A DNA stretch of 64,000 bases from Galeopsis tetrahit. Lineage: Eukaryota > Streptophyta > Magnoliopsida > Lamiales > Lamiaceae. The notes beneath the pieces were generated by a model that worked only from the letters and a program-made list of their open reading frames with translations, was not told the DNA's origin and made no database searches. Below are positions 33,691 to 46,179 of this stretch, one piece after another. Positions within the stretch are counted from its first letter, which is position 1. Each line of letters begins with the position of its first letter. The position numbers and the translations under genes were made by a program. The stretch is from contig OY776124.1 in assembly GCA_963675135.1 (NCBI GenBank), positions 11,794,677 through 11,858,676 of the forward strand, written 5' to 3'.

Positions 33691-35150
33691 AATTAAACTT
33701 AATGAATGATCATTCATTTTTTAAATGGAATGATCATTCATAAAACTTAAGTAACGATCATTCCTTCCATACCGAATGGTTTTAAAATTTAATTTACATA
33801 CTTTAAAATGATTCATATTTTCTAGATACAATTAATATTTGAATTTTGTATTATAATTATAATTATTAATTTCATAACTGAGTTTAATTTTAAAATTGAT
33901 GAAAATTTACTATGTGACTAAAAATGTATGAAAAAAGGACCGAAAGTGATATGATCTCATTTTTTCATGACCAAAAGTGCAGATTTTTAACGGTCGCGTG
34001 AATTTCATGCAATTTTCAGCCTTTAAAACCAAAGAAAAATTTTATAGGACTAAAAGTGTATATAAAGGACCGAAAGTGATTTGACCTCATTCTTATGGGA
34101 CCAAACGTACAATTTTTCCCTTAAAATTGTATTACTCCCTTAGTTTTTTATTAAGTTTTTTTCACTATTTTCATAATACGTGTTATTCTTTTTTTTTTTT
34201 AAATATTTTAATTTTAAAATATTTAAATTTTCACAAATCTTTGGTCCAATTCTGACCCTTAATAAATACTGTGACTTTGCAGTATTTGATTAATCACAAT
34301 TCTATATATTCCATTTACTATAAAACTTCTAGGGAATTCATTAGAGGAATGTTTCCAATCAAAATAGTTTGTTCTTACATTTTCATATTGATTTTCAAAA
34401 TTAATCCCACGGATACATATAATTTCGAAGAATATGTGAGTGATTCATATACAACATTTCTTTCCTTTATCAAAGCTTCTACCAACTAATATCTTTCCAA
34501 AAATAATTGAAATTCGATTTCATGATCCGTATCTTCAATTTTCGAAAACTTGTAACTTCTGTCAAATACCAATTAAAGTATACTTGTTTGCATTTTCGAT
34601 ACCAAAATACAAACTTAATTTGTTGTTAAAAGCTAAAAAAGAATTAATATAAAATAGGAGTATAATAGAATAAACGCATAAAATATCGAAGAAGTAGAGA
34701 GAAATTTTTGAAACAATACATTTCAAAAAAGCATTCAAAAATTAAATTCATAGTAAAAACATCAATCCTTGAATCCAAATTCTCTTTAGTTTTTACCAGC
34801 ATCTCATCCACCATGTGTCCATTCTCCCTTGTTTGCCACTAACTTGAGCCTCTTACTTTATCAATAAGTTTAGCAAGAGCATCTGTTGTGCACAAAGGGT
34901 GCAACTTAAATCCAAAAAAAGGACTATTTTCGTCATTATTAGACACCTTAAAGTGAAGAATCTTGGCAACTTCTTCACTAGTGTAAGCCGTAGGGTTCAA
35001 ATTTGAAAATGTTGGAAACCCGTGCGATTACTCAGTTCATCATACTTTGAAATTAAGGGCCCCAATGCTTCAGGAAATCCAGAAATTATAACCACAACGT
35101 TTCCATTGTCCATGAATGGAATTATTGCCTTAATCTCTTTAACTTCAGAA
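33691..35150. repeat. Array 1 unit 6, truncated by macro-junction 1
   Basis: Only the first 1460 bases remain. It stops inside the decayed exon 3 after ...TTTAACTTCAGAA. Confidence 0.9.
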
Positions 35151-35164
35151 ATAAAAATGAGCTC
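35151..35164. other. Filler DNA at macro-junction 1
   Basis: ATAAAAATGAGCTC belongs neither to the array unit on the left nor to gag on the right. Short filler is typical of end-joining repair. Confidence 0.7.
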
Positions 35165-35258
35165 TGTTCAAGTTGGCGAAAGGATTTACCGGCCGCAACG
35201 GAGGGGGTTCGTTCCCTCCGGGTGGTAAGATTCCGTCTTGTGGAGTATGCTGAGACAT
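35165..35258 (-). pseudogene. Gag 5' stub fused to array 1
   Basis: The first 31 codons of gag, from the ATG at 35258, run into filler and then array DNA. This is the only coding part of the Gypsy element kept in macro-copy 2. Confidence 0.9.
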
Positions 35259-35611
35259 CGTTTAAAGAGTGTCTCCTGGGGATTATTACAAGGATAAGAC
35301 TGTTCTTAAGCTTTCGACGCTTAAAAACGAAAGATTAAAGTTCTTACGCAGAAGAACGTGCTATTACAACTACTTACTAGCAAAGTAACAACAACTAAAG
35401 CTTAAAAATAAGATTACACGGAGATCAAACTCCAAAATATGTCTCGAATATCGCAAATATTCAAGAACACGAAAATACGTAAATAAATGCTTTAAAACGG
35501 TAGATCTACCGACTAAAACTTAAAAACAAGAGTTTGCTAGCCGATCGCTCGATGATCGGTTGAAACCTTGATGATGAACATGCAAAAGATTCCCCTTCTT
35601 CTAGCGCCAAA
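35259..35611 (-). other. Gypsy leader with PBS, macro-copy 2
   Basis: Same as 8875-9227, with the PBS at 35592-35609. Confidence 0.9.
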
Positions 35612-36375
35612 TGTTGTACGTGCTTTCGTCGGGTTGACTCGGATGTGGACTATTTGTTAGCACGAGACAAACATGTATTATGATTGGGGGTTATTACGTG
35701 TGTAGAGAGGTTATTATGATGATCTTGATGATCTTAAAGAAGAACAAAGCAAGAAGGATCAAGAACAATGATATAGCTTCTTGGAGAAGCTAAAGCTTTA
35801 GAAGCTTGGGAGTGTTTATTGCTTGGGTTGGGAGTGATTTGTAGGAATGGTGTAACTTGTGTACAAATGAGCCCCTTTTAGGCATTATATAGTGGTTTCT
35901 GGGGGCTGCCCGTCCTTTACACGTGGCACGCCCTCATTGGACCTGTCTTCTGCCCGAAAAGGTGATTTGATGGCGCATTTAATGCTAAACCGCCCTAGGT
36001 GCTCGTCCTCGCCGAGATGCCGAGGAGCTGGGTCACGGTGGTCGCCGAAGGACCTTATCATCTAGGAAGGTGGTCGCCCAAACCTCCGAGGTGTGTGGTC
36101 GCCACGCTTTATGCTGTCTCCCAAGGCTTCAACATTTAACTTCTCTAGCAAAAAATAGGCGAGTGCTCGCCACACATTTGGGCGAGCAGCTAACTAAACA
36201 TGTGCTCGCCAACATCTTTGGACGAGCACTTAAATATATTAAATACATTTATTCTATTACATTTTCTTGGTCTTGTTGACTAGTCGTCGCACGACTTTGT
36301 TGACTGGTCCTCGCCACGTAAGCTGGTGACTAGGATTGACTAGTCAAAGATTGACTTCTTTGACTAGGTATAACA
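35612..36375 (-). repeat. 5' LTR, macro-copy 2
   Basis: I saw no difference from 9228-9991 in the parts compared. The TATA box is at 35885-35892 (minus) and the W-box cluster at 36276-36365. ATAAC follows at 36376-36380, copied with the flank. Its transcription would run left through the gag stub into array 1. Confidence 0.92.
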
Positions 36376-36380
36376 ATAAC

Positions 36381-38073
36381 CTTAAGTGTTATTTATGCAG
36401 TCGTCTGAGTTTTCTTGAATTCCTTAGTTGCTCGTTTTTATATATCTTAAATTTTATTCTTCGATCTTCATTTATGCTAATACAAATATAATTGTAATAT
36501 TTTTTTTATGATTTAATTTATGTTGAAGATAGAAACAACCAACGAAGAATTATCATCTAGAGTTGGGATTTGCTGGACTCTTTTAGCTTTTCATGGACTA
36601 AGGTTTATCTGTCATTGGCAAAGAAGCAACTCCATTGCTTTTCTCCTTTTTTTGTAACTAAATATTTTATGTATATTATATTTAGTCTATTCTGATATTC
36701 TAAACCTTGTATTGTCAATTGAACAGAGTGGTGGTTGTCTTGGGATTGATAGTAAGACCAAACTGATTTCCTTCATTTAATAAGCTGGTGAAAGAGCAGA
36801 GTAACCACTTATAGTGTGTGGCGAAAGCTACCATGTTGGTGGATTTGTCTGGCACTTATATAAAAGATCGAGTGCGAGTATGTGGAAGCAAATCATCGAC
36901 AAATATGGTGACTCATATGCGTGTTGCTGATGCATGGTGCTGGTAATTCAAAGGAAAATACTAAATTTGTGAATCATGGTAAGTTGATTACCGGTATTAA
37001 TGGCTGCACTCAATTTGTTATATTCAAAGGAATCATGCTTTAGTTGTAAAAATCTGGTTATGGTTCTTTTTATATTACTTGCATTATATTTCACATTTGC
37101 ACAAAATTGAATATTTTTTGTTGTTATTCATATACTGCTTAATCCTTGTGTCCGTTTTCTCTGCTGAAAATGATAAGGTATAAAAATATATAATATTCTT
37201 TTGGTGTTATAACTTATAACCTATATAATCCCCATCAAATAACCAGCTCACTCTTAGAAGGAAGATTGTCTGTCTGTGTGTTCGTGTCTTCCTGCAGGTT
37301 TTATGACATGCTACTTCTTTTTAAGGTGAAAATGTTATATCTTCGAATCAGACCTTCAGGAGTCTATAACTTGATTTATGGTTGTAAATTCCTTGTAACT
37401 AGCTGCTACTCTACTCCTGTCTTTCAATGCGAACATTTCCTTTTTGTAATGTGTATATATATTCATTCATCTCAATGCTTACACTTTTCTTTATGATAAG
37501 TGGAATCTTATTTGGAGAGGCGGTCATCTTCTATGGAATCAGGGTAGACAGAAATGGACAGGGCTTGTGAGTTCATCTTCTTTCTCTTATGAGATCTGCA
37601 ATTTAATATATATTTTCATGAATAAAATATCGTCCTATAGTATGCAATCACCACCCTTATTTATTCTTATCATCTTCTATCCTTGTTGATGCATACTTGC
37701 CCCACTGGTTAATATTCAAACTCTTGTATTTCTTCAATTGAAGATATTGTGGTGAATGGAAAACAAAGTGTAAGATCTCGTAGACTTCAAGTATCCATGA
37801 GATGATCAAGAAATAAAAAAAGACGAGGTAAATGAAAAATGAATTGCAAGAAAAAAAAAAGGATCAAGAAATGAAAATCGAAGTTTAAGATCTTGTAGAC
37901 TAGTTATTAAACCATTTTATTTCAATGACCAATGTAATTTATAGTTTTCACTACCTTGTGTTTATTACAATGTATGGAATTTCAATTATTAGTTTATTGA
38001 GATGGTTATGAATTTTAGAGATTTTTAATATATTTTATTCTTGTATCAATGTGATGATTTAATTGTTTAAAAA
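36381..38073. other. Unrecognised region, macro-copy 2
   Basis: Duplicate of 9997-11689, with no additional content. Confidence 0.5.
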
Positions 38074-38480
38074 AATGTTACATAATTTAAATAGTGTTAC
38101 CTTATAAAATTAAAAGTGATAAGAAAGGTTACAATACATAATTAAAAATGTTACAACTATTGAAAAAAATGTTACCTTACATTTTAAACGTATTATTAAA
38201 ATAATGCTAAAGTAAAATGTAACATTTTTGGAGTGTTACAACAAAGTGTTACAACACATTATTAATAGTGATACATTAGATTTTAAAAATGTTACATTAG
38301 ACTTTAGCAGGCTGCACGGGTAAATGCGACGCCCCCAAAAGTGTTACCTATTTGCTGTGCTAACATTTTATAGTTATTAAGTAACATTTTTTAAAGTGTT
38401 ACCCTATTTGGTGTGCTAACATTTTATAGTTATTAAGTAACATTTTTTAGGTGATACAATAGGCCATTTATGTTGTAGTA
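38074..38480. mobile_element. CACTA-like terminus, macro-copy 2
   Basis: Duplicate of 11690-12096, again ending TGTTGTAGTA. Confidence 0.5.
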
Positions 38481-39923
38481 TTAAATCCACAAAAATGACT
38501 ATTTTCACCATTATTAGACACCTTAAAGTGAAGAATCTTGACAAGTTCTTCACTTCAAATTTGAAAATGTTGGAAACCCGATTACTCGATCAGTTCATCA
38601 TACTTTGATATTAAGGACCCCAATGCTTCAGGAAATCCAGCAATTATAACCACTATTTTTCCAGTGTCCATGAATGGAATTATTGCCTTAATCTCTTTAA
38701 CTTCAGTCTTCAGAAGGATCATACGTGAAATTGGACCATTTTACACAGTTATTCACGAGCAGAATGCCACCCGCAGCTCTGTCCAACTTAGGAACCATAT
38801 AAACATAGTTGTGTAAATTAACTGATTAACGTGCATATATATAGTTTGCAAAAAAAAAAAATTTATTTACATCTCAGTAATTCTACCTCGTTTGAAAAAC
38901 GTCGCAAAAAAAGATAAAATTTTAATTTACGTCTCATAATTTAATAAATTGGTTAATTTACATCCCAAAAAAGAAAAAAAATTAATTTACGTTCCATAAT
39001 TTCTGTAAATTGGTTAATATATATCTTTTTTCTTCATTATGCAAATTATAAATAGTGACTTAATTTTTTTTTTTATTACACATAACCTTTGTTTTTCCAC
39101 CTATACAAGTCAAGTTTGACCACATTACAATTTCTATCGATTTTTCATAATTTTTATGCGTGCTTAGAAAAAGCGTGAGTGAAATGATGCCATTTTTGTG
39201 TATTCGCAAAAAAAAATTGATATAAATTAAATTAAGCAATTTACAAATTTATAGGACGTAAATTAATATTTTTTTATTTGGACGTTTTTAAATAATTATT
39301 TTCTCTATAGTTTACTAATGTTTTAAAAAAAATAAAATATAAACGGAGAGGGAGTGCATATATATATAATTACGTACCCATACGCTTGGTATCCATTTAT
39401 CCAATTCCATAGGTGATTCCACTCCAACTATCTTATCTTTTGAGAGTATTCCGATCATGTGCAGCAGTTTCGACAAAACCCGAGCTACAATAGATTTGCC
39501 TGCAGTACAAGGAAATATCCATGATTGGGCTTGAATATAAATCAACAATATCACGATAGTAGTTTAAGGAGATTCGTGGTAAAAATAGTAAAAGCGACAA
39601 TATTTTTTAAATAAGATTTAAGACCAAAATAGACAAACTTTTAAAAAACGGATGGAATAATATAGAAATACATGCACTACCAAAACTTCTAGTAATACTC
39701 CAGGATTTCCAAGAAATGCAAAGTGAGGCAGTTTTCTCGGGCCTATATTAAGCCCAAGTGCCCGACGCCTCTCGTCCAGGAGAATTCCCTTTAAAAACTT
39801 GGAAAGCTCTAACTTAAGCTCATCTAATTCCACTATTTCGGATAATTGTTGGTCGATGGTATTCATCATAACCTTTGTATCTGCAGTGGTGCATGAGACG
39901 TTTTGATTTCCCTGATCTGCCAT
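38481..39923 (-). pseudogene. CfxQ-like ATPase copy a, macro-copy 2
   Basis: Exon 1 is 39923-39699, exon 2 is 39499-39378, exon 3 remnant is 38786-38481. It has the same 4-base deletion at the P-loop and the same 7-bp duplication in exon 3 as the first copy. Those lesions therefore predate the macro-duplication. The MITE is at 38850-39306. Confidence 0.75.
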
Positions 39924-40448
39924 TCCCTCCTCCACTATCACAATGGCTTAAGGGGATTAATTGTGGAGTAGTGATATATATATATATATTTTGATGAAAC
40001 AAATACAAGTTCAGACATGAACTGTGTTTGAAATGAATGAAATGTGATAATACCTAATTTGTTTCCTTAGAAATCCGTTGATGTTGGTTGGAAGAGGTCT
40101 TGTAGCTTCATGTATGGATGACTTGCAACAAAACCGAGCCGGAAGGAGTTCCGGCGACGACCCTCCGATGCTCAAGTCGGCCAAAAACTCAAGAGAATGA
40201 ATATATATCGAGAGAGAGAATTCTGAGTGAAAAAATAACTTAAAACTTTCAAATGAGAAGAATGATGCTTTTATACCTTTATTGTTTGGGGGTATTATCA
40301 TCATTACTCAATCTAGGGTTTACCTTGAGGGGACCACGCCACATCATCTTACTATACTTACATTCTGTTATTAATTTGAATGGAGGGGGTATATTTTCTT
40401 AAAGAGATATTTCAGTTAGGTGTAGAAATAGTACCATAGTACAACAGA

Positions 40449-40468
40449 GGGGGGGGGGGGGGGGGGGG
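40449..40468. repeat. G20 run
   Basis: Twenty G here against 14 in the first copy. It is a length marker that tells the two macro-copies apart and could form a G-quadruplex. Confidence 0.8.
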
Positions 40469-41198
40469 CATTTGGATATCAAAATGAGTTGTCAAGAGTA
40501 GAAAAGGATTAACCGGAAATCACATCTACATTTGATCAGGTTTGTATCAGATCTGAAAGGCCGAACTAGTAATAAATAAATTCTAAGTGTTAAACTCAGG
40601 TAAGTAATATTTCAGATTTGGATTTTGGTGAGTCACTCTCCAAAAAGGGTGATCAGGTCTGATTCAGATCTTAACATGCTCTCTTTTGAGATCAGTTCTT
40701 GGTCAAGATGGTCTTAAGTGACCTTATCTTTTCAAGAAATCAGTTCTGAATGATATGATATCATTATGTCCTATCATCTACTCCCTCCCTTATTTAGAGT
40801 GATAAGTTCTTTAGAATTGATACTCTAAAGAGGTATTTTTCTATTTTCCCGCTTCTTTCTTCTTTTGAATCTAAAACATTTTACCATTGATCTAGATCCT
40901 CCATCTATTAACCGTCTCTTCATCTCCTTGGATCTCAACCAGACACGTGTCCCTTCTGTGATTTCAACCGTCCTATTTTTACGGAGTATATAAGGGGAGT
41001 GAGATTCATTCATTTTTACCATTTTGGACTATCGACTAAAGAATCTAATTTTTTGCTCCGTCATGCATAATTCTCTCTCTAGACTTACGATCCTGTTTCC
41101 GGTGAACTTCTCTGGCTTACCTTCCTTAGATCTGATATCTTCGTGATAAGGTAATTCATATTTCCTTTTCTCTTTTCTTTAGTTTCTTTTCTTAGGGT

Positions 41199-42333
41199 AT
41201 GTCGGACTCAGTTCCGGCATCTTCATCTACCTTATCTGGTACGGGAAGGAGGTCCAGTTCTGAAACTCATCATTCAAGTTATCATATGGGCCAAACTCCA
41301 GACGACCTACTCAGATCTGGATTCATAGATCCTTTAACTCATCAACTCTCGCCCTCTTACCTAGAATCTGTTCATATGTCTATGCCACGTCCTTCTTCTG
41401 TGCCTTCCTCGTCTCGACCTCCTTCTACTCCCATTTCTGACTTACTTTCTCGCCCCATTCGAGTGACTACCACTCAAGACCTATGTAATACTCAATGGAT
41501 GCCATTTGTTGAGAGAGTACCATGTCTCTCCCATAACTGAAGGCCATTAAGAAAAAACTCCACAATCCCCCAGATCTGCTTATTGATCTGGCTAATCCTA
41601 ATGAGCGCCCTAAATTTGATAAACACCCCTCTTTAGCATTTTTTAAGGCACATATAGATGCGGGCATTCATTTCCCTGGGTGTCCCTACTTAGTTCAGAT
41701 CTGCAAGCATTACAAAATTTTAGTAAATCAAGTCAATCCCTCTTCTATCAGAACCGCCCTTGCTTTCTTTGTTTTAGTGAAACATTACGGGTACGAAATT
41801 TTAGCAGAGAAGTTCATAGCCTGCCACGAGGTGAGTTAAAAGATGGTTTCTTTAACTTTAGTTCTCGCCCAGGGGGTCCTGCTAAGTTCTTAAAAAAGCC
41901 TAACTATGTAGATGGGAAGTGGAAGCCCACATATTTCTGGGTAACTCCTAAGAGAGGAGGTTGGCCCTTTCCCACGGGGTGGAAGTGCCAAGTTCCCGAT
42001 TACCTCCGCCTCCATAAGTCCTTAATTTCCGAACCTGAGAAGAATCTCATGAGGGATCTGAATAGAATGGCCTTTATTTTGAAAAAGGTTGTTAAAGACC
42101 TTTGTTTTGATGAATCCTTCGATCTGGAGGTGCATACTGATAAAAATCCTGTTTACGATTTGTTTCCTTCAAGGCTTTCAGTTCTAACATCTCAGGCTCT
42201 GCCTTCAGCTCCTCTTGCTCCTCTGGCCATTTCTTCTACAACTGTTACCACTTCCTCTTCTGCACCGACTGAGGATCCGACCAACACTGCTTCTGTTACT
42301 GAATCTCAAGATGTTGAGATCATTCCTTCTTAG
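41199..42333 (+). pseudogene. Antisense ORF of Tat element, macro-copy 2
   Basis: It has the same frameshifts as 14810-15944. The TATA box is at 40987-40994. Confidence 0.65.
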
Positions 42334-42528
42334 TCTAGACATTTTTATTTCTGTTTACTTATGTTTTGCTTTATTTTGTATCTTGTTGTGACTTTTTGAA
42401 TGAATAGTATTGTAACCCTTGTCAGTTCTTAATTCAATGAAATGCTTTGTGATTTCTTTTCATCTCTTGCACCTTTGTTAATAAACGTATTGGTTTCATA
42501 TTTGAGCATTTTCTTAATATTGATATTT

Positions 42529-43109
42529 TGAAAAGAATTTCTCAAGGAAAATTATTTCATATATCATTTAGTTCTGAGTTGGGTATCTCTTCTCAAGTCT
42601 CAACTCTCATTCATTCCCTGAAAAAAAATTCTAAGGAAAATTATTTCAGATATCATTTAAGTTCTGACTCAGGTATCTCTTCTCAACTCTCATTCATCCC
42701 CTAAAAAAAAATTCTAAGGAAAATTATTTCAGATATCACTTCAGTTCTGAATTGAGTTTCTCTTCTCAACTCTCATTCATCCCCTGAAAAAATTTTCTAA
42801 GGAAAATTATTTCACATATCATTTCAGTTCTGGGTTGAGTATCTCCTCTCATCTCTCATTCATCCCCTGAAAAAAATTCTAAGGAAAATTAATTCAGATA
42901 TCATTTCAGTTCTGAGTTGAGTATAAACTCTCATTCATCCCCTGAAAAAAATTTCTAAGGAAAATTATTTCATATATCACTTCAGTTCTGAGTTGAGTAT
43001 ATCTTCTCAACTCTCATTTATCCCCTAAAAAAAATTCTAAGAAAAATTATTTCAGATATCACCTCAGTTCTGAGTTGGGTATCTCTTCTCAACTCTTCAG
43101 ATGATCTCA
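42529..43109. repeat. 80-bp tandem repeats of Tat 3' UTR, macro-copy 2
   Basis: Same copy number and order as 16140-16720. The short ACTCCG repeat follows at 43179-43334. Confidence 0.85.
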
Positions 43110-43485
43110 TTTCTTTATCTTGTACTTTTCTTTGAGTTCATTTATACTCCTTTGGGAGTTTATTCGTATCCTGAATAGTTTAAGTTCTGAATTTTTTATA
43201 CTCCGGAGAGTTATTTATACTCCGAAGAGTTTAAATTCTAAATTATTTAAACTCTGAAGAGTTATTTATACTCCGAAGAGTTTAGGTTCTGAATTATTTA
43301 TACTCCGGAGAGTTATTTATACTCCGAAGAGTTATTCTTGTATAAAAAGTGTCGTAAAAGAGAAATGCATCTCACTAGTTCTCTGTTTCATTGAAATATT
43401 TCAAGGTATGAGTTATTACATGATTCAAATGAATCTCATTTAGGAAAAACAAGGAAAACTTCTAGTTCTGCTTCTCTTTGTTCTT

Positions 43486-44626
43486 CTAACAGTCATATTT
43501 CTTCAAGTTGATGATGTTCCAAGGACAAGCCACTTCATTCCCTTCTTCATTCATGAGTTTATATGCTCCTCCTTTGAGAACTTTGCTTACAATGTATGGT
43601 CCCCCCCAATTCGGGTCCAGCTTTCTCGTAGGTTTCAGAGCATCCGCTCTCCTCAGGACCATATCGATCTCCTACTTCAAATTTCCTCACTTTGACTCAT
43701 TTGTTGTACCCAGCTCGCACCTGGTTTTTGTATATTTAAGTTCTGAGATAAGCTATCTCTCTCTCTCTTCTTCTATCAAATTCAAATTTTCTTTCATCAG
43801 AACTGAATTTTGCACTTCATCATAGTTCTGAATTCAGTGAGATTCAGATCCAATCTCCACTAGAATTACTGTTGCTGCTCCATACACTAAATTGAACGGG
43901 GTTTCTCCCGTGGCAGTTCTGGGACTAGTTCTATAAGACCATAAGATTGAGTCTAGTTTTTCCGGCCATGCTCTTTTTTCTTTTCCAATCTAGTTCTGAT
44001 CCCTTCTATGATGGTTCGATTAGTGACCTCAACTTGTCCATTAGGTTGAGGATGAGCTACCGAAGTGAATCGTTGTTCTATTTTAATCTTTGAACACCAT
44101 TCTCGGATTGCACTTCCACAAAACTGGGTGCCATTGTCTGAAACTAACACTCGTGGTATTCCAAATCTGCAGCATATGTTTTTCCATAAAAAATTTAGGA
44201 TGTTACTCTCATCAATCTTTGTCAGTGCCTTTGCTTCAACCCACTTGCTAAAGTAGTCGACAGCCACGATAAAAAATGTTATTTTCCCTGTCGCTTCTAG
44301 GAATTTTCCAACGATATCCACTCCGCATTTGTTAAAAGGGCAAGGAGAGTACATAACTCCCAATTCTTCACCCGAAATATGGATAAGTGGTCCATGCTTC
44401 TGACACTTATAACACTTTCGGATTAATTCTTTGGCATCCCTCAACATCTTGGGCCAGTAGTATCCAGCTTTGAGAATGCATCGTACTTCATCTCTAAATC
44501 CCGTATGACTTCCTCCACACCCTTCATGTATTTCTCGAATGACATAGTTTCCCTCTTCAACAGAGATACACTTCAGAGAAGGGTGTGAGAATGACCTCTT
44601 GTATAGGTCTTCTCTAATTTAGGCAC
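43486..44626 (-). pseudogene. Integrase of Tat element, macro-copy 2
   Basis: As 17097-18237, with one residue difference (GKITFF for GKIAFF) that is absent from the first copy. Confidence 0.85.
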
Positions 44627-46179
44627 TTATGGTCCTTCAATTTTCTCTCCTATTTTCAAATAATGTATGATAGGGACCCTCCAATCTTCCCTTTCTGCAC
44701 TTTGTGTTATAGAGAGCACTTCCAAATCTGTCATTTTATCCTCTGTTGCCAACAAGGTAATGGATCCTTTAACTCCCTCTTCGGCAGAACTGGCTAATTT
44801 AGCTAGATAATCAGCTTTCATGTTTTCTGCTCTGGGGATCTGTTCCAAGATGAACTCAATGAACCTCGATTTCATACCTTCTATCATCCTAGCGTACTTG
44901 ATCATTTTCTCGTCTTTCGTTTCGTATGATCCAGGCACTTGTTGGGTTACTAATTGAGAGTCAGAAAAGATCCTTACTTTCTGGGCTCCTAAATCCGCCA
45001 ATATCTTCACTCCTCTAGACAGAGCCTCATACTCAGATTCGTTGTTGAAGGCTTTAAAGCCCAACTTAATAGCAAATTGAAATTCCTCCCCCGATGGAGA
45101 GATAATTTATATCCCTGCTCCACTTCCAGATATAGTAGACGAACCATATACATATGTTTTCCACTCCTTCAGCTCTAAAGAACGGGTAGTTTCCTGGATA
45201 AAATCCGCTAAGGCTTGAGCCTTGATAGTAGTTCTGGGCTTGAACTGTATATTATATTCCCCTAATTCACCATTCGACCTAAGAGATCAGGCCGTCCCAT
45301 CGTTTGTTTTAGAGGAAGGTTTGTTCTCACCACTACCTTGTGAGCTAAGAAGTAAGGTCTGAGCTTTTTGGCCGTCACCATCACAGCTAAGGCCGACTTT
45401 TCCATTTCTGAATACCTTTCTTCCGGCCCTTGCAACATTTTGCTCACATAGTATATAGGCCTTTGATGACCCCCTTCTTCTTTGAGGAGAACAGAGCTCA
45501 ACGATTTTTCTCCTACAGAGAAGTATAAGAATAAAACCTCTCCTCGGACAGGCTTAGTCAGTAGAGGTAAAGTTGACAGATGAATGTTCAGCTCTTCAAA
45601 AGCTTTTCTGCACTCTCCAGTCCATTCGAATTGAGCTCATTTCCTTAAGATTTTAAAGAAGGGGAGACTTCTTTCCGCTGATCGAGAGATGAAACGACTC
45701 AAAGCAGCGATGCGGCCGTTCAGTCTCTGAATTTTTCTTATATTTCGAGGTTCCTGCATCTCCAGAACCGCCTTCACCTTCTCTTTATTTACCTCAATCC
45801 CTTTTGGGGTCACCATGTACCCTAAGAACTTGCCCGATTGTACTCAAAAGGTACATTTTGTCGGATTAAGTTTCATTCCACTACTCCGGATTACCTGGAA
45901 AATTTCCTCCAGATCTCAAACGTGATCTGTCTCCTTCAATGTTTTGATCAGCATATCGTCCACATATACCTCCATACTCTTACCAATTTGCTCTTTGAAG
46001 ACCAGACCCACCATCCTCTGGTAAGTGGCTCTAGCATTCTTTAGCCCAAAGGGCATATCCACGTATCCGTATGTGCCACAATACACCACGAAACTCGTTT
46101 TTGGCACGTCCATTGGATCCATGAGGATCTGATGGTACCCCTGATAAACATCCATCATGGAGAATAACTCGCACCCAAA
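44627..46179 (-). pseudogene. RNase H domains and RT fragment of Tat element, macro-copy 2
   Basis: As 18238-19790: archaeal-type RNase H 44627-45064, first RNase H 45262-45501, RT with YVDD 45916-46179, and the same truncation. Confidence 0.85.

Larger units (their letters stand above)
8781..35150. repeat. Macro-tandem repeat, copy 1 (26.4 kb)
   Basis: The block from gag codon about 31 through the first 2.17-kb array is repeated from 35165 with offsets 26384, 26383, 26389 and 26431. The steps come from an A-run, a G-run (14 versus 20 G) and a net 42-bp indel. In the stretches I compared outside the arrays only a handful of substitutions separate the copies. Confidence 0.93.
22857..35150. 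repeat. Tandem array 1: 5.7 units of a 2.17-kb repeat
   Basis: Units start at 22857, 25024, 27191, 29357, 31525 and 33691, with the last cut at 35150. Lengths are 2166-2168 and vary by T-run length. Each unit runs from AATTAAACTTAATG through AT-rich DNA, the 3' flank and decayed exon 3 of a CfxQ-like ATPase (minus strand), then its intron 2 with a MITE. It ends in ATATATAATTA, a few bases from where exon 2 would end. Units are nearly identical. Confidence 0.95.
40980..46179 (-). mobile_element. Truncated Tat element, macro-copy 2
   Basis: Duplicate of 14591-19790 at offset 26389. It holds antisense ORF, 3' UTR repeats, integrase, RNase H domains and the RT fragment. I noticed single-base differences near 43077 (T for C), 43738 (A for C) and 44279 (T for C). 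Confidence 0.85.

Noticed and set aside
22857..35150. Centromeric satellite
   Set aside because: The unit is 2.17 kb, derived from a gene fragment with a MITE, and only 5-7 copies occur per array. Nothing here resembles a typical plant centromere repeat.
35022..35228. Open frame across macro-junction 1, suggesting a fusion protein
   Set aside because: It is on the plus strand, antisense to both the gag stub and the ATPase remnant, and has no recognisable content.
35612..36375. Solo LTR
   Set aside because: It is followed by the leader, PBS and gag start on its inner side and was copied with flanking DNA. It is a duplicated fragment of an element, not a recombination-derived solo LTR.
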